Positions 32,119-43,784 of a stretch of 64,000 nt of DNA are shown here, one piece after another. A program made the position numbers and the translations under genes. The first letter of the stretch is position 1. Each line of letters starts with the position of its first letter. The DNA is from Physcomitrium patens (Eukaryota; Streptophyta; Bryopsida; Funariales; Funariaceae). Below the pieces are notes generated by a model that had not been told where the DNA came from, searched no databases, and was given only the letters and a program-made list of their open reading frames with translations. Where the stretch lies: NCBI RefSeq assembly GCF_000002425.4, contig NC_037273.1, forward strand, positions 5,516,521 through 5,580,520. Reading direction: 5' to 3'.

Positions 32119-33741
32119 TTGCCACCAATGGAGTGTGTGATAGTCACCAGCATGGAGCCGGTCGCTATGGACATTTTTTGGTCGCAAAGGAGACAGAGAG
32201 AGTTTCGCATAGCGCAGATGTATGGGATTCTGAAGTTTTCGCACAGGCTACCACTAATAGATATAGCATTGTTAACGGAATATGTGACAAATTATGATCC
32301 GAAAGACGGGTCCAGTGTGGTTCATGGGAGAATTATTGGTATAGATGAGGTGACATTGAACAAGGTTCTATATCTTCCCATGGGTGAGCTATCGGTATCG
32401 GGAGACTTGGAGTCTGATTTTGTTCCAAGCAAGTACTTCAAGTTGAGAAACGAAGCGTTTGAAAAAAATCAAGGGTGGAAGACAGCGGATGCGCTTACGC
32501 CAGAGCTGGGAGAATGGATGCGGTTTGTGCAGAAGTGATTAAGGCTGAACCGACATTCGACGTATATGGCAAGGAGGTTATTGTTTTCAGCAATTGCGAC
32601 GCTGGAGGGGATGGTCTTCAACTGAGCAGCATATGTTGTGACCAGAATCCATGCGAAATTAGACGTGAAAAGAAGAACAGGGAAGGTTACCACGATGTTA
32701 TGCTCCAACTACGTGTGTAAAGCAATTAGATATCAACTGAAGCAACCTTCAATGGTAGAGAGACTAGACGCTGTAGCAAAAGAGACAAGAGTAGAGTCAA
32801 TGCCATTGCCATCAAAACAAGTCGAGGAAGCGGCGATAGCAGAGTGCAGCCAAGCTAGAAATTACGAACAGACCAATGTCAGCTCGTCATCTAGAGAATT
32901 GGGTCGTCCCAGTACCAATATGGCCATCACTCCACCAGTACTAATAGAGTATTATCAACGAGTGGATTTATCGAGAGCTGGCCAGCAGGCAAGAGAACTC
33001 AAAGAGTTAATCTCAGCACAAATTACTCAATTACAGATGGCCGTTGAAAAAATGGGCAATGAATTCAGCCTTAGACAGGTACTGAAAGAGAAGGACAAGA
33101 TCATTGAGGATCAGAAGAAGAAGATTGGAGATTTACAACGTGCTTCAGTAACGGACGCTCTCAAATATTCAAGATTAGAACACCAATTCAAGGAGACCCA
33201 AGCAGAATGGGCCAAAGAGAACAAGTTGGCAAAGAGTCTGATGGAGCTTACCAAGCAGGAGTATATGGAATTGCGGAACCAATACCAGGAGGAGAAGAAT
33301 AGGGTGGCAGAATTGGAAGCTGGGAGATCCAAATTGGAGGACGATTTTCAGAGACAATTGGAGAGCTCAAAGACGGAGAACGAGCAATTGAAGAGAAGGA
33401 TTACCGAATTGGAGGCAGAAATGATTACAGTTACCACGTAGCAAGGAGAGGTCAATCCAGCAAGTACATCTTTACGGGAATTAGAGAAACAGGTGCATGC
33501 CATGGAAGAGCAGCTGAAAGAGTGAGACACCCAAATTACGCTTTTGGAATCTCAGGTTCGGGAATTGGGAGCACTTAACGAGGACTTGACAACTTTATTG
33601 AACGGAGAGCAGGTCGGAGAGGGAGTTGGAGAAGAAGTTCAAGAAGTCGAAACCAATCTCACTTATGAAAATGATGAAACGGACCAAGGCGGACCAGAGG
33701 TTCAGACATTGGAGGAAGCCAATGATGTGGTGATATTCTAA
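32119..33741 (+). pseudogene. A ORF3: downstream coiled-coil protein (~540 codons)
   Basis: One plus frame from ATG 32119 to TAA 33739, broken by TGA or TAG at 32536, 32620, 33439 and 33523. Residues ~1-200 form a globular region (FRIAQMYGILKFSHRLPLID, NKVLYLPMGELSV) I cannot assign. After a linker, ~300-530 is a long charged coiled coil (KEKDKIIEDQKKKIGDLQ, ELEAGRSKLEDDFQRQLESS). It occupies the site where Athila elements carry an env-like ORF, but no signal peptide or membrane anchor is visible. It may instead be structural or a captured host domain. The upstream frame may continue across the C insertion point. Confidence 0.7.
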
Positions 33742-33778
33742 AACGTAGTACGAGGTGGTTTATGAGGACGCTGCACAG

Positions 33779-33793
33779 TAAGGAGTGGGGCTA
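33779..33793 (+). other. A polypurine tract
   Basis: 'aaggagtggggcta' abuts the 3' LTR. Confidence 0.65.
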
Positions 33794-34489
33794 TGTAGAA
33801 TGTATAAATGACTTTTTTGGTTCATTATCGGTTAAATAATAGTAATGTTGAGATTTAGATGAATGGTTAGTTCGATTAGTTGTTAATAGTAGAAAGTTAG
33901 GAACATATGCGGTTGAGAAGCCAAAGTTTCACAACTTGTGGAATCTGCTGAATGACGATTCATATTTTGGTAGGATAAAGAGGTTGAGGAAGAAGGAATG
34001 GGGGCCAGATTGTGATAGTCGTGAGCTAGGATAAAGCTTGGAGCTACCCTTTTGTTTTCTTTACTTTTGTGTTTTTCTTTAGTATTGGATTTAAGAAAAG
34101 GATAGCTGAAACTGTGATTGAGATATTGAAAATTATGAATTCGAATTAATTAATTTGGAGAAAGAAAGTGTGATTGTGATAATAGTGATTATTGCATTGT
34201 GATAGTAGCACTGGAAGATTGAGTAAAAGTAAAGAAATTGAGAATTGAAATACTGTGGAAAGAGATTAAGCATCCTGTAGATGTCAAGAATGTCAGTGAA
34301 CGATTGTAGAGATTGTGAAGGGATTGAATTGAGATGAGGAAGAGAACTTTGGAAGTTTTAGATAATTAATACATAATCAATTGTGACATAACATATCCAA
34401 TTCATACAACGAGTCTTTCCCCAAGATCGAACCCACCTATACTGATCAAATATCTTGGTGTTTTGAGTCCGAGTAAAACGACGATTACC
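33794..34489 (+). repeat. A 3' LTR
   Basis: Starts TGTAGAATGTATAAATG and ends GATTACC. 696 bp, a close match to 8895-9615 apart from a ~25-bp gap. Followed by target TAACT. Confidence 0.88.
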
Positions 34490-35299
34490 TAACTCGATTT
34501 CACAAAACAGTCAAGAGTAATCAAACCCACTTCATTAAAAATCCCGATTCACCATTACAACACTGTCTTCAGCAACGATTGCCTCAGTCTTCCCATAACC
34601 CTATGAAGAAAAAAAACCTAATTCTCTGTCTTCTTTCTCCGCCTGAAGCATGAAGCTAGCTCTCTCGATCCTTCAAAACCCCTCCAAAACTATATTCTCT
34701 CCTCTCTCATTTCTTAACCTTAATTCTGAATTTCTTCAATCCTCCGTCTTGGATCCGAAATTGGCTCCCACCGTCAGAGCTTGGATCTAAAATTGGCTCT
34801 CGTTGTCACAGATTTCTCCTCCGTTTTTACCTTTTAGAGATCTTTTTACCGCAAATAACATTCCCTGAAATGGCACAAAGAACAGAACAGCCTGAAACAG
34901 AATCGAAACCCCGTACTCGGGTCCACATTGAGTCGCTCGACCAATTCAGGTCTCATATTGGATAAGATGCCCTTAGTAACCTAGATGTTCCAGTAATTAG
35001 ACTGCATTAAGTTGGATATGAGGACTCGGATTGGATGTCTTGAAATTGGATCCAATTGGCTCTTCGAACCAGGCTCACCCATCGCGTGAATTGGTCCTTT
35101 CCCTTCCTGCTGACTCCCGTTATTGGAATCGAATGGAGCATTTCAGTATGCTCCGGTTGACTGTAACGGGGTGACTGACCCTAACCACTCAGTATTTGCA
35201 CTGGAGTTGGTCGTTGCTCCCAATATTCGAGGTAACTGAACATTAATAAAAGTCCCCTTTCTTTATATTTTCACGGTATACTCGTATTACAACACGACA
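34490..35299 (-). repeat. D 3' LTR, proximal part
   Basis: Continues the LTR interrupted at 8894 ('aactcgatttcacaaaacagtc' region, split in two here) and ends ACACGACA. It lacks about 100 bp present at 42100-42240 in the other copy, where a segment beginning near 'cccgaccaattca' is duplicated. Confidence 0.87.
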
Positions 35300-35313
35300 T
35301 CCACCCCCTTCTG
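35300..35313 (-). other. D polypurine tract
   Basis: On the minus strand CAGAAGGGGGTGGA directly precedes the 3' LTR. Confidence 0.7.
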
Positions 35314-35362
35314 AATCTGTGCATCCTTCCGTATGCACCAATTTACCCAATTGCTGTTTGAT

Positions 35363-38300
35363 TCAGAATACATCCTCTACGTCTTTGTCATGTCCATCTT
35401 CGTCACCTTCATTATCCAAATCACTTTCATCTTCTTGCTGCTGAATCTCTATACCTTCATTAAGGTCTTCCATATTCATCTCTGCATGTCTTCGTTTAAA
35501 TATTTTTACTCGCTTCACTGTAATTGGTATTTTCAATTTTGTACCATCTAACTCTCGTAACGAGCAAGTCGCATTATCATGAACTGTTGTTACTACATAT
35601 GGTCCAAACCAACGTTTTGAAAATTTTCGCAAAGTACTATGTTGATTATCCAGACTATTGTCATAAACAAGTACCTAGTCACCTTCCTCGATTACTTTTG
35701 GTCTCAATCAATGATGCTTATCGAATCGCGCCTTGTTTTGTAACCTTGCGCTTTTTAACCTTTCCAATGCTATCTCCACATCTTCCAATCTTTGCTCCAA
35801 TTGTCAAATCCTGACAGCCAGAAGTTCTTCTCTTGTCAATCCATCTTCCCATGGTAACATACTCCAAGTAAGTACCTTTTTTTCAATCGGCATAATTGGT
35901 TTTCGACCTGTCATAAGTTCTACTGGCATATATCCTGTTATTGAACTATGTGTTGTTCGATCAGTCCATAATGCAAATGACAAAAGCCGTGGCCACTCTC
36001 TAACTTTCCCATTACAAGCTTTAACTAATGCTTTTACAATCGGTGGATGACCGCGTTTGTTTTTTGCATTCCCTTCCGGATTATAAGCAGTAATCAGTGA
36101 TAGTTTAACTCCACATCTTTCAAAGAACTTACGAGCTTCTTGTGCATTTAATTCTCCACGATCTGCAGTGATTTTTCCTATGCATCCGTAGCGGCAAATG
36201 ACATCTTCAAGCAAAAATCTACAAATCTCCTCTGTAGATTTTGTCCTCAATGCTCTTCCTTCTACTTGATTTGATAAATCTTCATGAGCTAAAACCAAAT
36301 ATCTCATCTGCCATAACTCAACCGACATAATAACCAAATCAACAACTCATTTAAAATGAATAGCCAGAGGATATGTAGAATGAAGACCATCTCGATGTCG
36401 GATATTAGAATATGATTGAGAGATTTCACATGACTCTACAAATGAGAGCACATCTCGATACATATTTTTCGACCAATATAGTTCCTTGAGTTTGGCAAAA
36501 GTAGCCCAGATTCCTCTATGCCCTGCCAATAAACTATCATGAAACTCCTTTAATAATTTTAGTCTTTCTTTTTTTTTGCCTATCATTCGTTGTGGCATCC
36601 CAATTCCTTTCTTCGGTCTCTTCCATAAGAATCCATCTCGAAGTAAAAATCCATATGCTTTTTTTCTTATTTGTTTGAATTTTTCTGTAGACCAATTCCC
36701 CTACTTAGTCAAGGTATTCAAGTAATGACCAATATCCAATAATTCTCCTTCATAAGATTCTTCAAGAAATAGCTTGTCTTCTCTATTGAGATTTGATATT
36801 GAATAGAATTTCAATCCGACGTCATCAATGTCTTCAACCATTTCGTCCTCCCTCTCGTATCTTGCTTGAGATAGCATGTCTGCTACTAAATTATCTTTTC
36901 CAGTAATATGCTTAAATTCTAGATTTAGTGACTTAATATAAGCAATCCATCTCAACATTGCAATATCTGGCGTTGAACAGTTAATAATCATTCCAAGCAA
37001 TGGCAAGCAATCTGTTTCAATTACTACTACTACCCCAATCAAATAGTCCTTTTCAACTTTCATAGCCGAAACAACTCCCCAAAGTTTTCTCTTGACTTGC
37101 GAATATGCACGCTGACGAATACTTAAAACTTTAGCTCCAAATCGAACTGCAAATCTATTTCCACTGGAATCATCTTGATCCACAACCCATCCAATGGCAA
37201 TAGGACTAGCGTCCACAGTAAGAATCACTGGTCTATTGCACTTATAATCAACCTTCCTCAATATTGGAGGTGACATCAATAATTTCTTCAATCTTTGCAT
37301 TGCCTGAATATGACTTTCTTCCCATTTAAATCGATAACCCTTGCGTAACAGTTCATATAATGGATCCGCTATGTGAGCATAACGAGGGATGCAGATTCGG
37401 TAAAATACACATATACCTAAAAACCTGCGAACCTCTGTTAAAGAATCACAATCCTCTTTCATCCTTCCAATTGCATCAACTTTAGTCGGATCTGGTTTTC
37501 TTCGGTAAGATCCACATAAATGTCCAAAAATTACAACCTCTCGTACTCCAAATACGGACTTCATACCCGATAATGTAAGATGAACTTCTTTAAGCCGAAT
37601 TAAAATCTTTTCACAATCTTGTATATAATCAACAACATATCTGTGACACCCCCTCGTATCTAAAGTTTCATCCTTGTCTCCTTCTCTGCACCCTTTTATA
37701 GGAACATCATCCAGAAAAGGCATAGTCTTTTCCAGAATAAAATCTCTCAATACCTTATTCATCCCATTCGTCATATGCGCAACTGAGTTGGTCGCACCTT
37801 GAGGAAGAGTGCACATTCTAACCAATCCAAGTGGTGTCCTCGTTGTTGTCATATCTCTACTTCCTTCGGCAAGTTGAAATTGATCATAACCTGAATACAA
37901 GTTATCCATTGAATAGATTGCCCTTCTAACAAACACCTCAGCAAATTCATCCACAGTAGGTCCAATTCCTACATTCCTGACAATTACTACGTTCACCGGT
38001 TGCATATCTTGAATAAACCGTAGTGACCCATTCTTCTTAGGTACCGTAAACCATCAGCTAGAATACCGCGCAAACGAAGGTTCCAATATTTTCATCTTTA
38101 TCTTTTCTTTTAATAGTTCCACCAATTTAGGTAAATGTGCCCTTGGTACTGGAATCGGTCTTAGATTCTAAGGTACATGCGGTACAGTGAAGATAACCAT
38201 AGGTGTTATAATATTTGGATCCACACACCCAATTTCATGAGATTCGAAGGCAAACGATCTACCTTGTTTAGCCAACATCTTTTTGAAACAAGTAATTTCC

Positions 38301-38761
38301 TCCGGCAATAAAGAACCATCAGAACCAATCTTCAATTCTTCAAAAGTCTCTTTAGTAAACTGATGTCCAATACTCATTGGATCTCTTAAACTTGCTTCTT
38401 TTGATGCTTCTCCCATTTGTTCTTTAGAATCTTCTGGTAATGGTTCAGCAACAGACTTTATCTTCTTATCTGTCGTTTTATATCTCGTCTCTATAGTGAC
38501 TTCTGGTACTTGAAAAGATTCAAGTACGGTATAAACCTCTCTTGAACGAATCTCAACAATCTTATCATTATCTCCTAACCCAATAGATGTAATCAATTCC
38601 AATGAATCTTCCAGTCCATTTTCTTCATAAACATCTAAAATCTTCTCATCATCTTGCAATGTACCTAACTTGCGTAATTGTCCTTCAATATCATATAATT
38701 TTTTTCTTTCTTTTCTTTTAAAATCATCAACTTTCTTACACATAATATTTCCATTCTCCAA
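35363..38761 (-). pseudogene. D pol: RT, RNase H, integrase of a fungal-like Ty3 lineage
   Basis: Minus frame running from 38761 to 35363 with stops near 38165, 38008, 36698, 36596 and 36340. RT landmarks: GIGPTVDEFAEVF, LYSGYDQFQL, and the active site PFLDDVPIKG. The PIKG after the Asp pair and the preceding TPLGLVRM...LPQGATNS block resemble Ty3 elements common in basidiomycete fungi rather than plant Tat or chromovirus RTs. RNase H: VILTVDASPIAIGW. Integrase core: TADRGE, but the catalytic Glu is Lys (GNAKNKRGH, where E keeps SERGH). C-terminal KRWFGPYVV is a GPY/F motif with no chromodomain after it. Confidence 0.85.
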
Positions 38762-38838
38762 TATACCAATAAAACTCGCATCAAAGGCACCTTCATCTCG
38801 CGAGAGTACCTCCTCTTTTGTACCTCCATAATCTCGCT

Positions 38839-41256
38839 TTACAGTGGTACCTCCCCAAAATCCTTAAATCCTTCAATAATCTTTGGCAATGGTTTCTCCC
38901 TCAACCTATCTCGATTCCGTTCATGGTTAGGAGGTACTGTTAGAAATTGTACAGCTTTCCTCCCATCTTCACTCTGTACCCTTGCATAAGTAGAACCATC
39001 GTCAAGTACTTTTGTTTCCATCCGTGTTGCCGTAATATAATGTTGTCCTAAAATCAACGGATAAGACGTTGTATCTTGAATAAAGAAATGTTGCTCCGTC
39101 GCAACATCCCCAATCCGAATTTTGACATCTGGACAAGCTCCATATAATTCGCCCCATGTGTTATTAGTTGCTCGTATTGTCCATCCATGTTCCATATCAA
39201 TTGGCCATTTTTGCTTCTTATAAAGATCTTTAGACATGAGATTTATTTCAGAACCATGGTCGACTAAAGCAACAATTGGTTCTTCTATATCTCCTACTTT
39301 CACCAATACCTCAGTAGTTGCCCTTGTCCAATGCTTTCGAGTATAATGGCTCAAGGTTTCCATTTTCTTATTACTATAATCTTTGAAACGTACTCGTTGA
39401 TTATACCCATTCTTTTCATTTGTTGATTACTTGTAACCAATATCAACCTCTTCTTCATCTTTATATATTCTTGCATCAATAGCATGATTCATTCCAGTTT
39501 CACCCATTAATTGCCTCTTTCGCTTAATGCTGTCAATGATGACATCATGAAACTCCTTCTTTGCAATTTCCAAGACTTCTTTCAATTTGAATTCCACCTC
39601 AACGTTTAATATACATTCTTCCAACACCCCTTTCAAATTTGTTGCTACTTCAATGTCAGAAAGTAGCTTATAAGTAATTGATTTGCCCTTATCTTTTGTC
39701 TCCTTTATTTTTTCTCCCAATGATGCTAAGGTATCCTTTACAGGCAATTCTTGTGAAGCTGCCTCCCGAGCCTTGTCTCCTCGAGTTTGCCTCTTAGAAG
39801 AATTTCCTTCTCTAGTATCATCAAAATTTCCTCGTCTCTTTTCTTCCATCAAAGCTTCATGTTGGCTCTTAGCAATATATACATGAACTGAAAGAGACTC
39901 AACAGGATCCTCCTAACCTGTTCTACCTCGTATTGTAGCTGCACTCCTCAATAACGCTTCTTGAGGTAATTTCCCTTCTTGCATTGTAGAAACGGCAGAA
40001 GCCCAAAACTCACTAGTTTCCGTACTTCCACCAATTTCATCATCTACTCTAGCACCATAACTTGTACTTTCTCGTGCTGTTGTTTCATGCTCTTTTAGGC
40101 AATCTTGAACCAATGCTCTCATTCCTCCCTTGCCAAAATTGGTTTGAAGAAGATCCTCCCTATCTTTCAGTACTATCTTCTCATCTTTCCAGCAAATAAT
40201 TCCGTGCCATATCATATTATTAAATTCATTGCAATCTTTTCTAGTGTGTGAAGCGTCATCACACCAAATGCATCTTTATACATATCCTTGTTTTGAAACA
40301 TTCTTCGAATTGTTTCTAGAAGTATTCTCTTCAAGTCTTGCCAATTTGATTTAAAGATCTCGCATTCCTCGTATGATTTCTTCCATTCCCATATCTGCTT
40401 TCTTCGATAAGGATGTCGAAGGTTGAATTCTAGGCATTGTTGGTGGTGTTGTACATACTGGAGCTTTGGGTGCTTATACTGTTTTCGGAATATTGCTCCT
40501 ATCCTTCCTCCTTTCTCTTTTTGTAAGCAACCCCACCGCATCTTCAACGTTCTTCCACTTTGTTGTCAATCCTTCATCTTCTTCTTTGTCTTCAAGAAGG
40601 AGTTCTAATTTCCCTTGCAATTTTCCATTAGCAGCTTGAAGAAATAGATCAACTTTGTTCAGCTCCAATGTCAATTTTTCTACCTTCGACAATTGAGAGT
40701 ATTACCTCTTAAATTTCCTTAGTAGCTCTGTTGCTTGTAAATTCTTATTGGGTGGTTCAATCCATTCTAAAAACAGCTTCTTAGTAACGCGATCAGCATC
40801 TTTCAAGAAATATTCGTCTTTCAATGCATGTAAAAAAACCTTCCATGAATTCCCATAACGATCCGTAATTGATGTAATATGGTCTTTTATCTTCGGTATC
40901 GTGGCAAGTCCAAATAATGTAACTATTTTCTTCTCAGAAACCCGATTTAATTCCATTTCACGAACATAACATCTTAAATACCTTGAAATATTCCTCCCAT
41001 CAAATTGATCAATTTTATTGACCACTGCTTGCAATGCTTTGGTTGCCAAAGCTTCCTTTCGATCATTGCTTTATTGTTGCTGCATTGATAATGAGAAGGC
41101 TTGAAACATACTAGCAATAGATGGATCCATGTGCATACCTTGTCCTTTAGAAGAATCCCCACCAGAAACTCCTCCCAAAAATCCTTCAAAATTTTTATTT
41201 TTATTTTCCATAAAATAAAAATAAAACCAAACAAAATCCAATATCTTCCACCTCAA
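38839..41256 (-). pseudogene. D gag and protease
   Basis: Mainly one minus frame with stops. Short N-terminal region (HMDPSIASMFQAFSLSMQQQ), capsid (NKIDQFDGRNISRYLRCYV, ~41010), a charged stretch, CCHC knuckle CIWCDDASHTRKDC (~40280), then retropepsin VDHGSEINLMSKDLY (~39270) and SYPLILGQ (~39070). It lies one frame from pol, with the shift between 38839 and 38761. In E the same proteins share a single frame with pol, so the ancestor probably made one Gag-Pro-Pol. Confidence 0.83.
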
Positions 41257-41281
41257 GCTTTCACGTTGGATTCACCACTTT

Positions 41282-42548
41282 TGTCGTATTACGTGCTTTC
41301 CTGCTCGAGAACGCGCCGGGCGTCTGGCTGTAGAAGGTAGTATGGAGATTCGCCAATATTCGAGCAGTTTATCGGTTTTTGACTGTTGGAATATAAACAA
41401 TTGCAAGAATACACTGTAAACCTATACGGATGCCCTTTGACTGCTTGTCGAAGTCCTTTTTGCCCCAGTCGGTAGGTCTCTAGACGTTACAGAGAACCCC
41501 GAACAACCTAAACTGCTAATCTTCGATACCGCTTTATACTCACGATCTTGTATCCACTGACTGTCTTGTTAGATTAACCTAATAAATTTCATTCACTCCC
41601 CATACTCAATCCTATAGATACCCTTTTAATTCTTCATCACAGACATAACTCGATTTCACAAAACAGTCAAGAGTAATCAAACCGACTTTATAAAAATCCT
41701 GATTCACCATTACAACACTGACTTCAGCAACGATTGCCTCAGTCTTTCCAAAATCCTATGAAGAAAAAAAAAACCCAATTCTCTGTCTTCTTTCTCCACC
41801 TGAAGCATGAAGCTAGCTCTCTTGATCCTTCAAAACCCCCCCAAAACTATATTCTCTCTCCTCTCATTTCTTAACCTTAATTCTGAATTTCTTCAATCCA
41901 TCGTCTTGGATCCAAAATTGGCTCCCACCGTCAGAGCTTGGATCCGAAATTGGCTCTCGCCGTCAGAGATTTTTCCTCCATTTTTACCTTTAAGAGATCC
42001 TTTTATCGAAAACAACGTTCCCTGAAACGACACAAAGAACAGGATAGCCTGAAACAGAATCGAAACCCTGTAATCGGGACCACATTGAGTCGCCCGACCA
42101 ATTCAAGTCTCATATTGGCTAAGAATCTAATAGTAAGACCCGGATGTTCCCGTAATTGGATCAAATTGGTCCTTCGCGTCAGATTGACTGAGGCCCGTAG
42201 TAAGACCTGGTTTTTCCCGTAATTAGACTACATTGGGTTGCCCGACCAATTCAGGTCTCATATTGGATAAGAGGATCTGGATTGGATTCTTGAAATTGGA
42301 TCCAATTGGCTCTTCGAACCAGGCTCATCCGTCGTTGAATTGGTCCTTCTCCTTTCTGCTGACTCCCGTTATCGGAATCGAACGGAGCATTTCAGTATGC
42401 CCCGGCTGACTGTAACGGGGTGATTGAACCTGGCCACTCAGTATTTGCACTGGAGTTGGTGGTTGCTCCCAATATTTGAGGTAACTGAACATTAATAAAA
42501 GTCCTCTTTCTTTATATTTTCACAGTATACTCGTGTTACAATACGACA
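41282..42548 (-). repeat. D 5' LTR
   Basis: 1,267 bp with terminal inverted repeat TGTCGTATTA ... TACGACA. The minus-strand primer site begins with TGGTGAATCC just inside the element at 41279. A tandem duplication is visible: 'cccgaccaattca' recurs near 42096 and 42243. Confidence 0.9.
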
Positions 42549-43784
42549 ACGTTAAAGAAGGAAGAATAATATTAGTGGAGAAGAAATGGAGTCTTAGTAA
42601 GTCTTGGAGGCAATTATTTTAGTTGATTTAGTAATTTTTACTTATTATTGATGAGTAAGGATTAGTTACTAAAATCAATATTTATATTGATCTTATATCT
42701 ATATATATTACTTATACAAAAATTATAAATGTTAGTTAATAGTTAAAAGAAGCATGAGAAAGAACCTCATGTCTTTTTAGTTATTTATATAGAAAGTAGA
42801 TTTAAATTGATTCCATTACTATAAAAAATTAACAATATAAGAAATTATATCTTTAAATTGCTATTGGAATTATAGAAACATTATAGGAATTTTTAGAATT
42901 TATTTAGAAATTATTTAGAATTCTTAGTAGATTCAAATTAATTTTTTTCACTATAAAAAATTATAAATATATGGAATTATATCTTTAAATGAATATTAGA
43001 ATTATAAAAATATTATAGGAATTTTTAGAATTTATTTAGAATTTATTTAGAATTTTCTATGAATTTTTAGGGTAATTTTCAAGACCTTAGTAAAATTGAA
43101 TTTTACCACTTGGGGAGCCATTATGAAGAAATGGAGCAAGGTTTGAAGGCCACACAATGTTTTTATGCTCATTGGGTGTCTTTGAACACCATGTTGAAGT
43201 CAAAAATATAAAAATATTAATTCTACTAGTAGAAAATAGGAGGACTAGCAGCTAGTATAGTCCTTGTAAGAAGGGAGGTGTACAAGTCCCATATGGGTGG
43301 TAGCACCTTGGATGTAGGTAGGAAGATAAGACTAAGGCCTCAAGGCCTCTTTAGGCAATCCATATATACTACGTGTGAACCTTGGTGAGGTTCGAACCCT
43401 TGATCTATTAACAAGTTACTCTTGAGGTAAAATATTTTTCACTTAACTTTCCATTTGTTACTTGTTATTTTCAATCCTTCATAACTTACTCATAGTAATT
43501 CGGGTTTATATGTTTTTTATATCATTGAAAAGATAAAAAAATTATCTTTCTAAAAATATACTTTTTACTTTTATTTTTATTTTTTACTGGATAAAAATCT
43601 AGTAAACAGACTGTGATTCGTTTTGTAATACACAATTGCTTGATTGCACTTGTCTCACTTGTTTTGTATTATTCTTCTTTAGTTCATATTATTTGTTACT
43701 TCTACTTCACACCACCCATTATAAGTAATTCTTAATTAAGGCCATCTTTTAATTTGAGTTGAGGGGTGGAATTTTACACTCATA
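42549..43784 (+). repeat. Solo LTR F, right part
   Basis: Continues F from 8525 and ends ACACTCATA; the ends mirror each other (TGTGAGT ... ACTCATA). TSD GGCAA at 43785-43789 matches 8421-8425. Total ~1.33 kb, no coding capacity. An imperfect ~132-bp tandem duplication fills 42797-43070 ('ggaatttttagaatttattt' in each unit). GGTTCGAACCC at 43389-43399 equals a Pol III B-box but lacks a convincing A-box. No internal region or second LTR is present, so it is read as a solo LTR left by recombination. Confidence 0.75.

Larger units (their letters stand above)
8895..34489 (+). mobile_element. Element A: Tat/Athila-like Ty3 retrotransposon with extra 3' ORF, hosting B1 and C
   Basis: Order: LTR 8895-9615, tRNA-Asp-type primer site, gag, PR, RT-RH-IN, a purine tract, a spacer, a coiled-coil ORF3, a second purine tract, and LTR 33794-34489. 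TSD is TAACT on both sides. RT and RNase H motifs (KVRICQDFRKLNAATKKDY, MPFGLCNAPGTFQ, IFLDDF) are of the plant Tat/Athila kind, and the primer site fits that lineage. Elements B1 (10786-20479) and C (25778-32057) interrupt gag and the pol-ORF3 spacer. Without them A is about 9.6 kb. Stops and frameshifts in every gene make it defective. Confidence 0.87.
8526..42548 (-). mobile_element. Element D: Ty3 retrotransposon on the minus strand, hosting A
   Basis: LTR 41282-42548, gag-PR, RT-RH-IN, purine tract, then LTR 8526-8894 plus 34490-35299. Target ACGT at 8522-8525 and 42549-42552 (4 bp; a fifth base does not match). Without A the element is about 8.4 kb. It is homologous to E throughout but its LTRs are distinct. 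It inserted into solo LTR F, itself lodged in the gag of E. Confidence 0.88.

Noticed and set aside
32119..33741. Env gene in element A
   Set aside because: Position fits, but no signal peptide, fusion peptide or transmembrane helix is visible.
40423..40608. Plus-strand ORFs within D (also 39683-39886, 35524-36050)
   Set aside because: Antisense shadows of the minus-strand gag and pol frames.
43389..43399. tRNA gene or SINE suggested by the B-box
   Set aside because: No cloverleaf can be folded around it and the candidate A-box is poor and ~90 bp away.
42549..43784. Full retrotransposon at F
   Set aside because: Single LTR-like unit with matching target duplication but no internal genes, primer site or second LTR.
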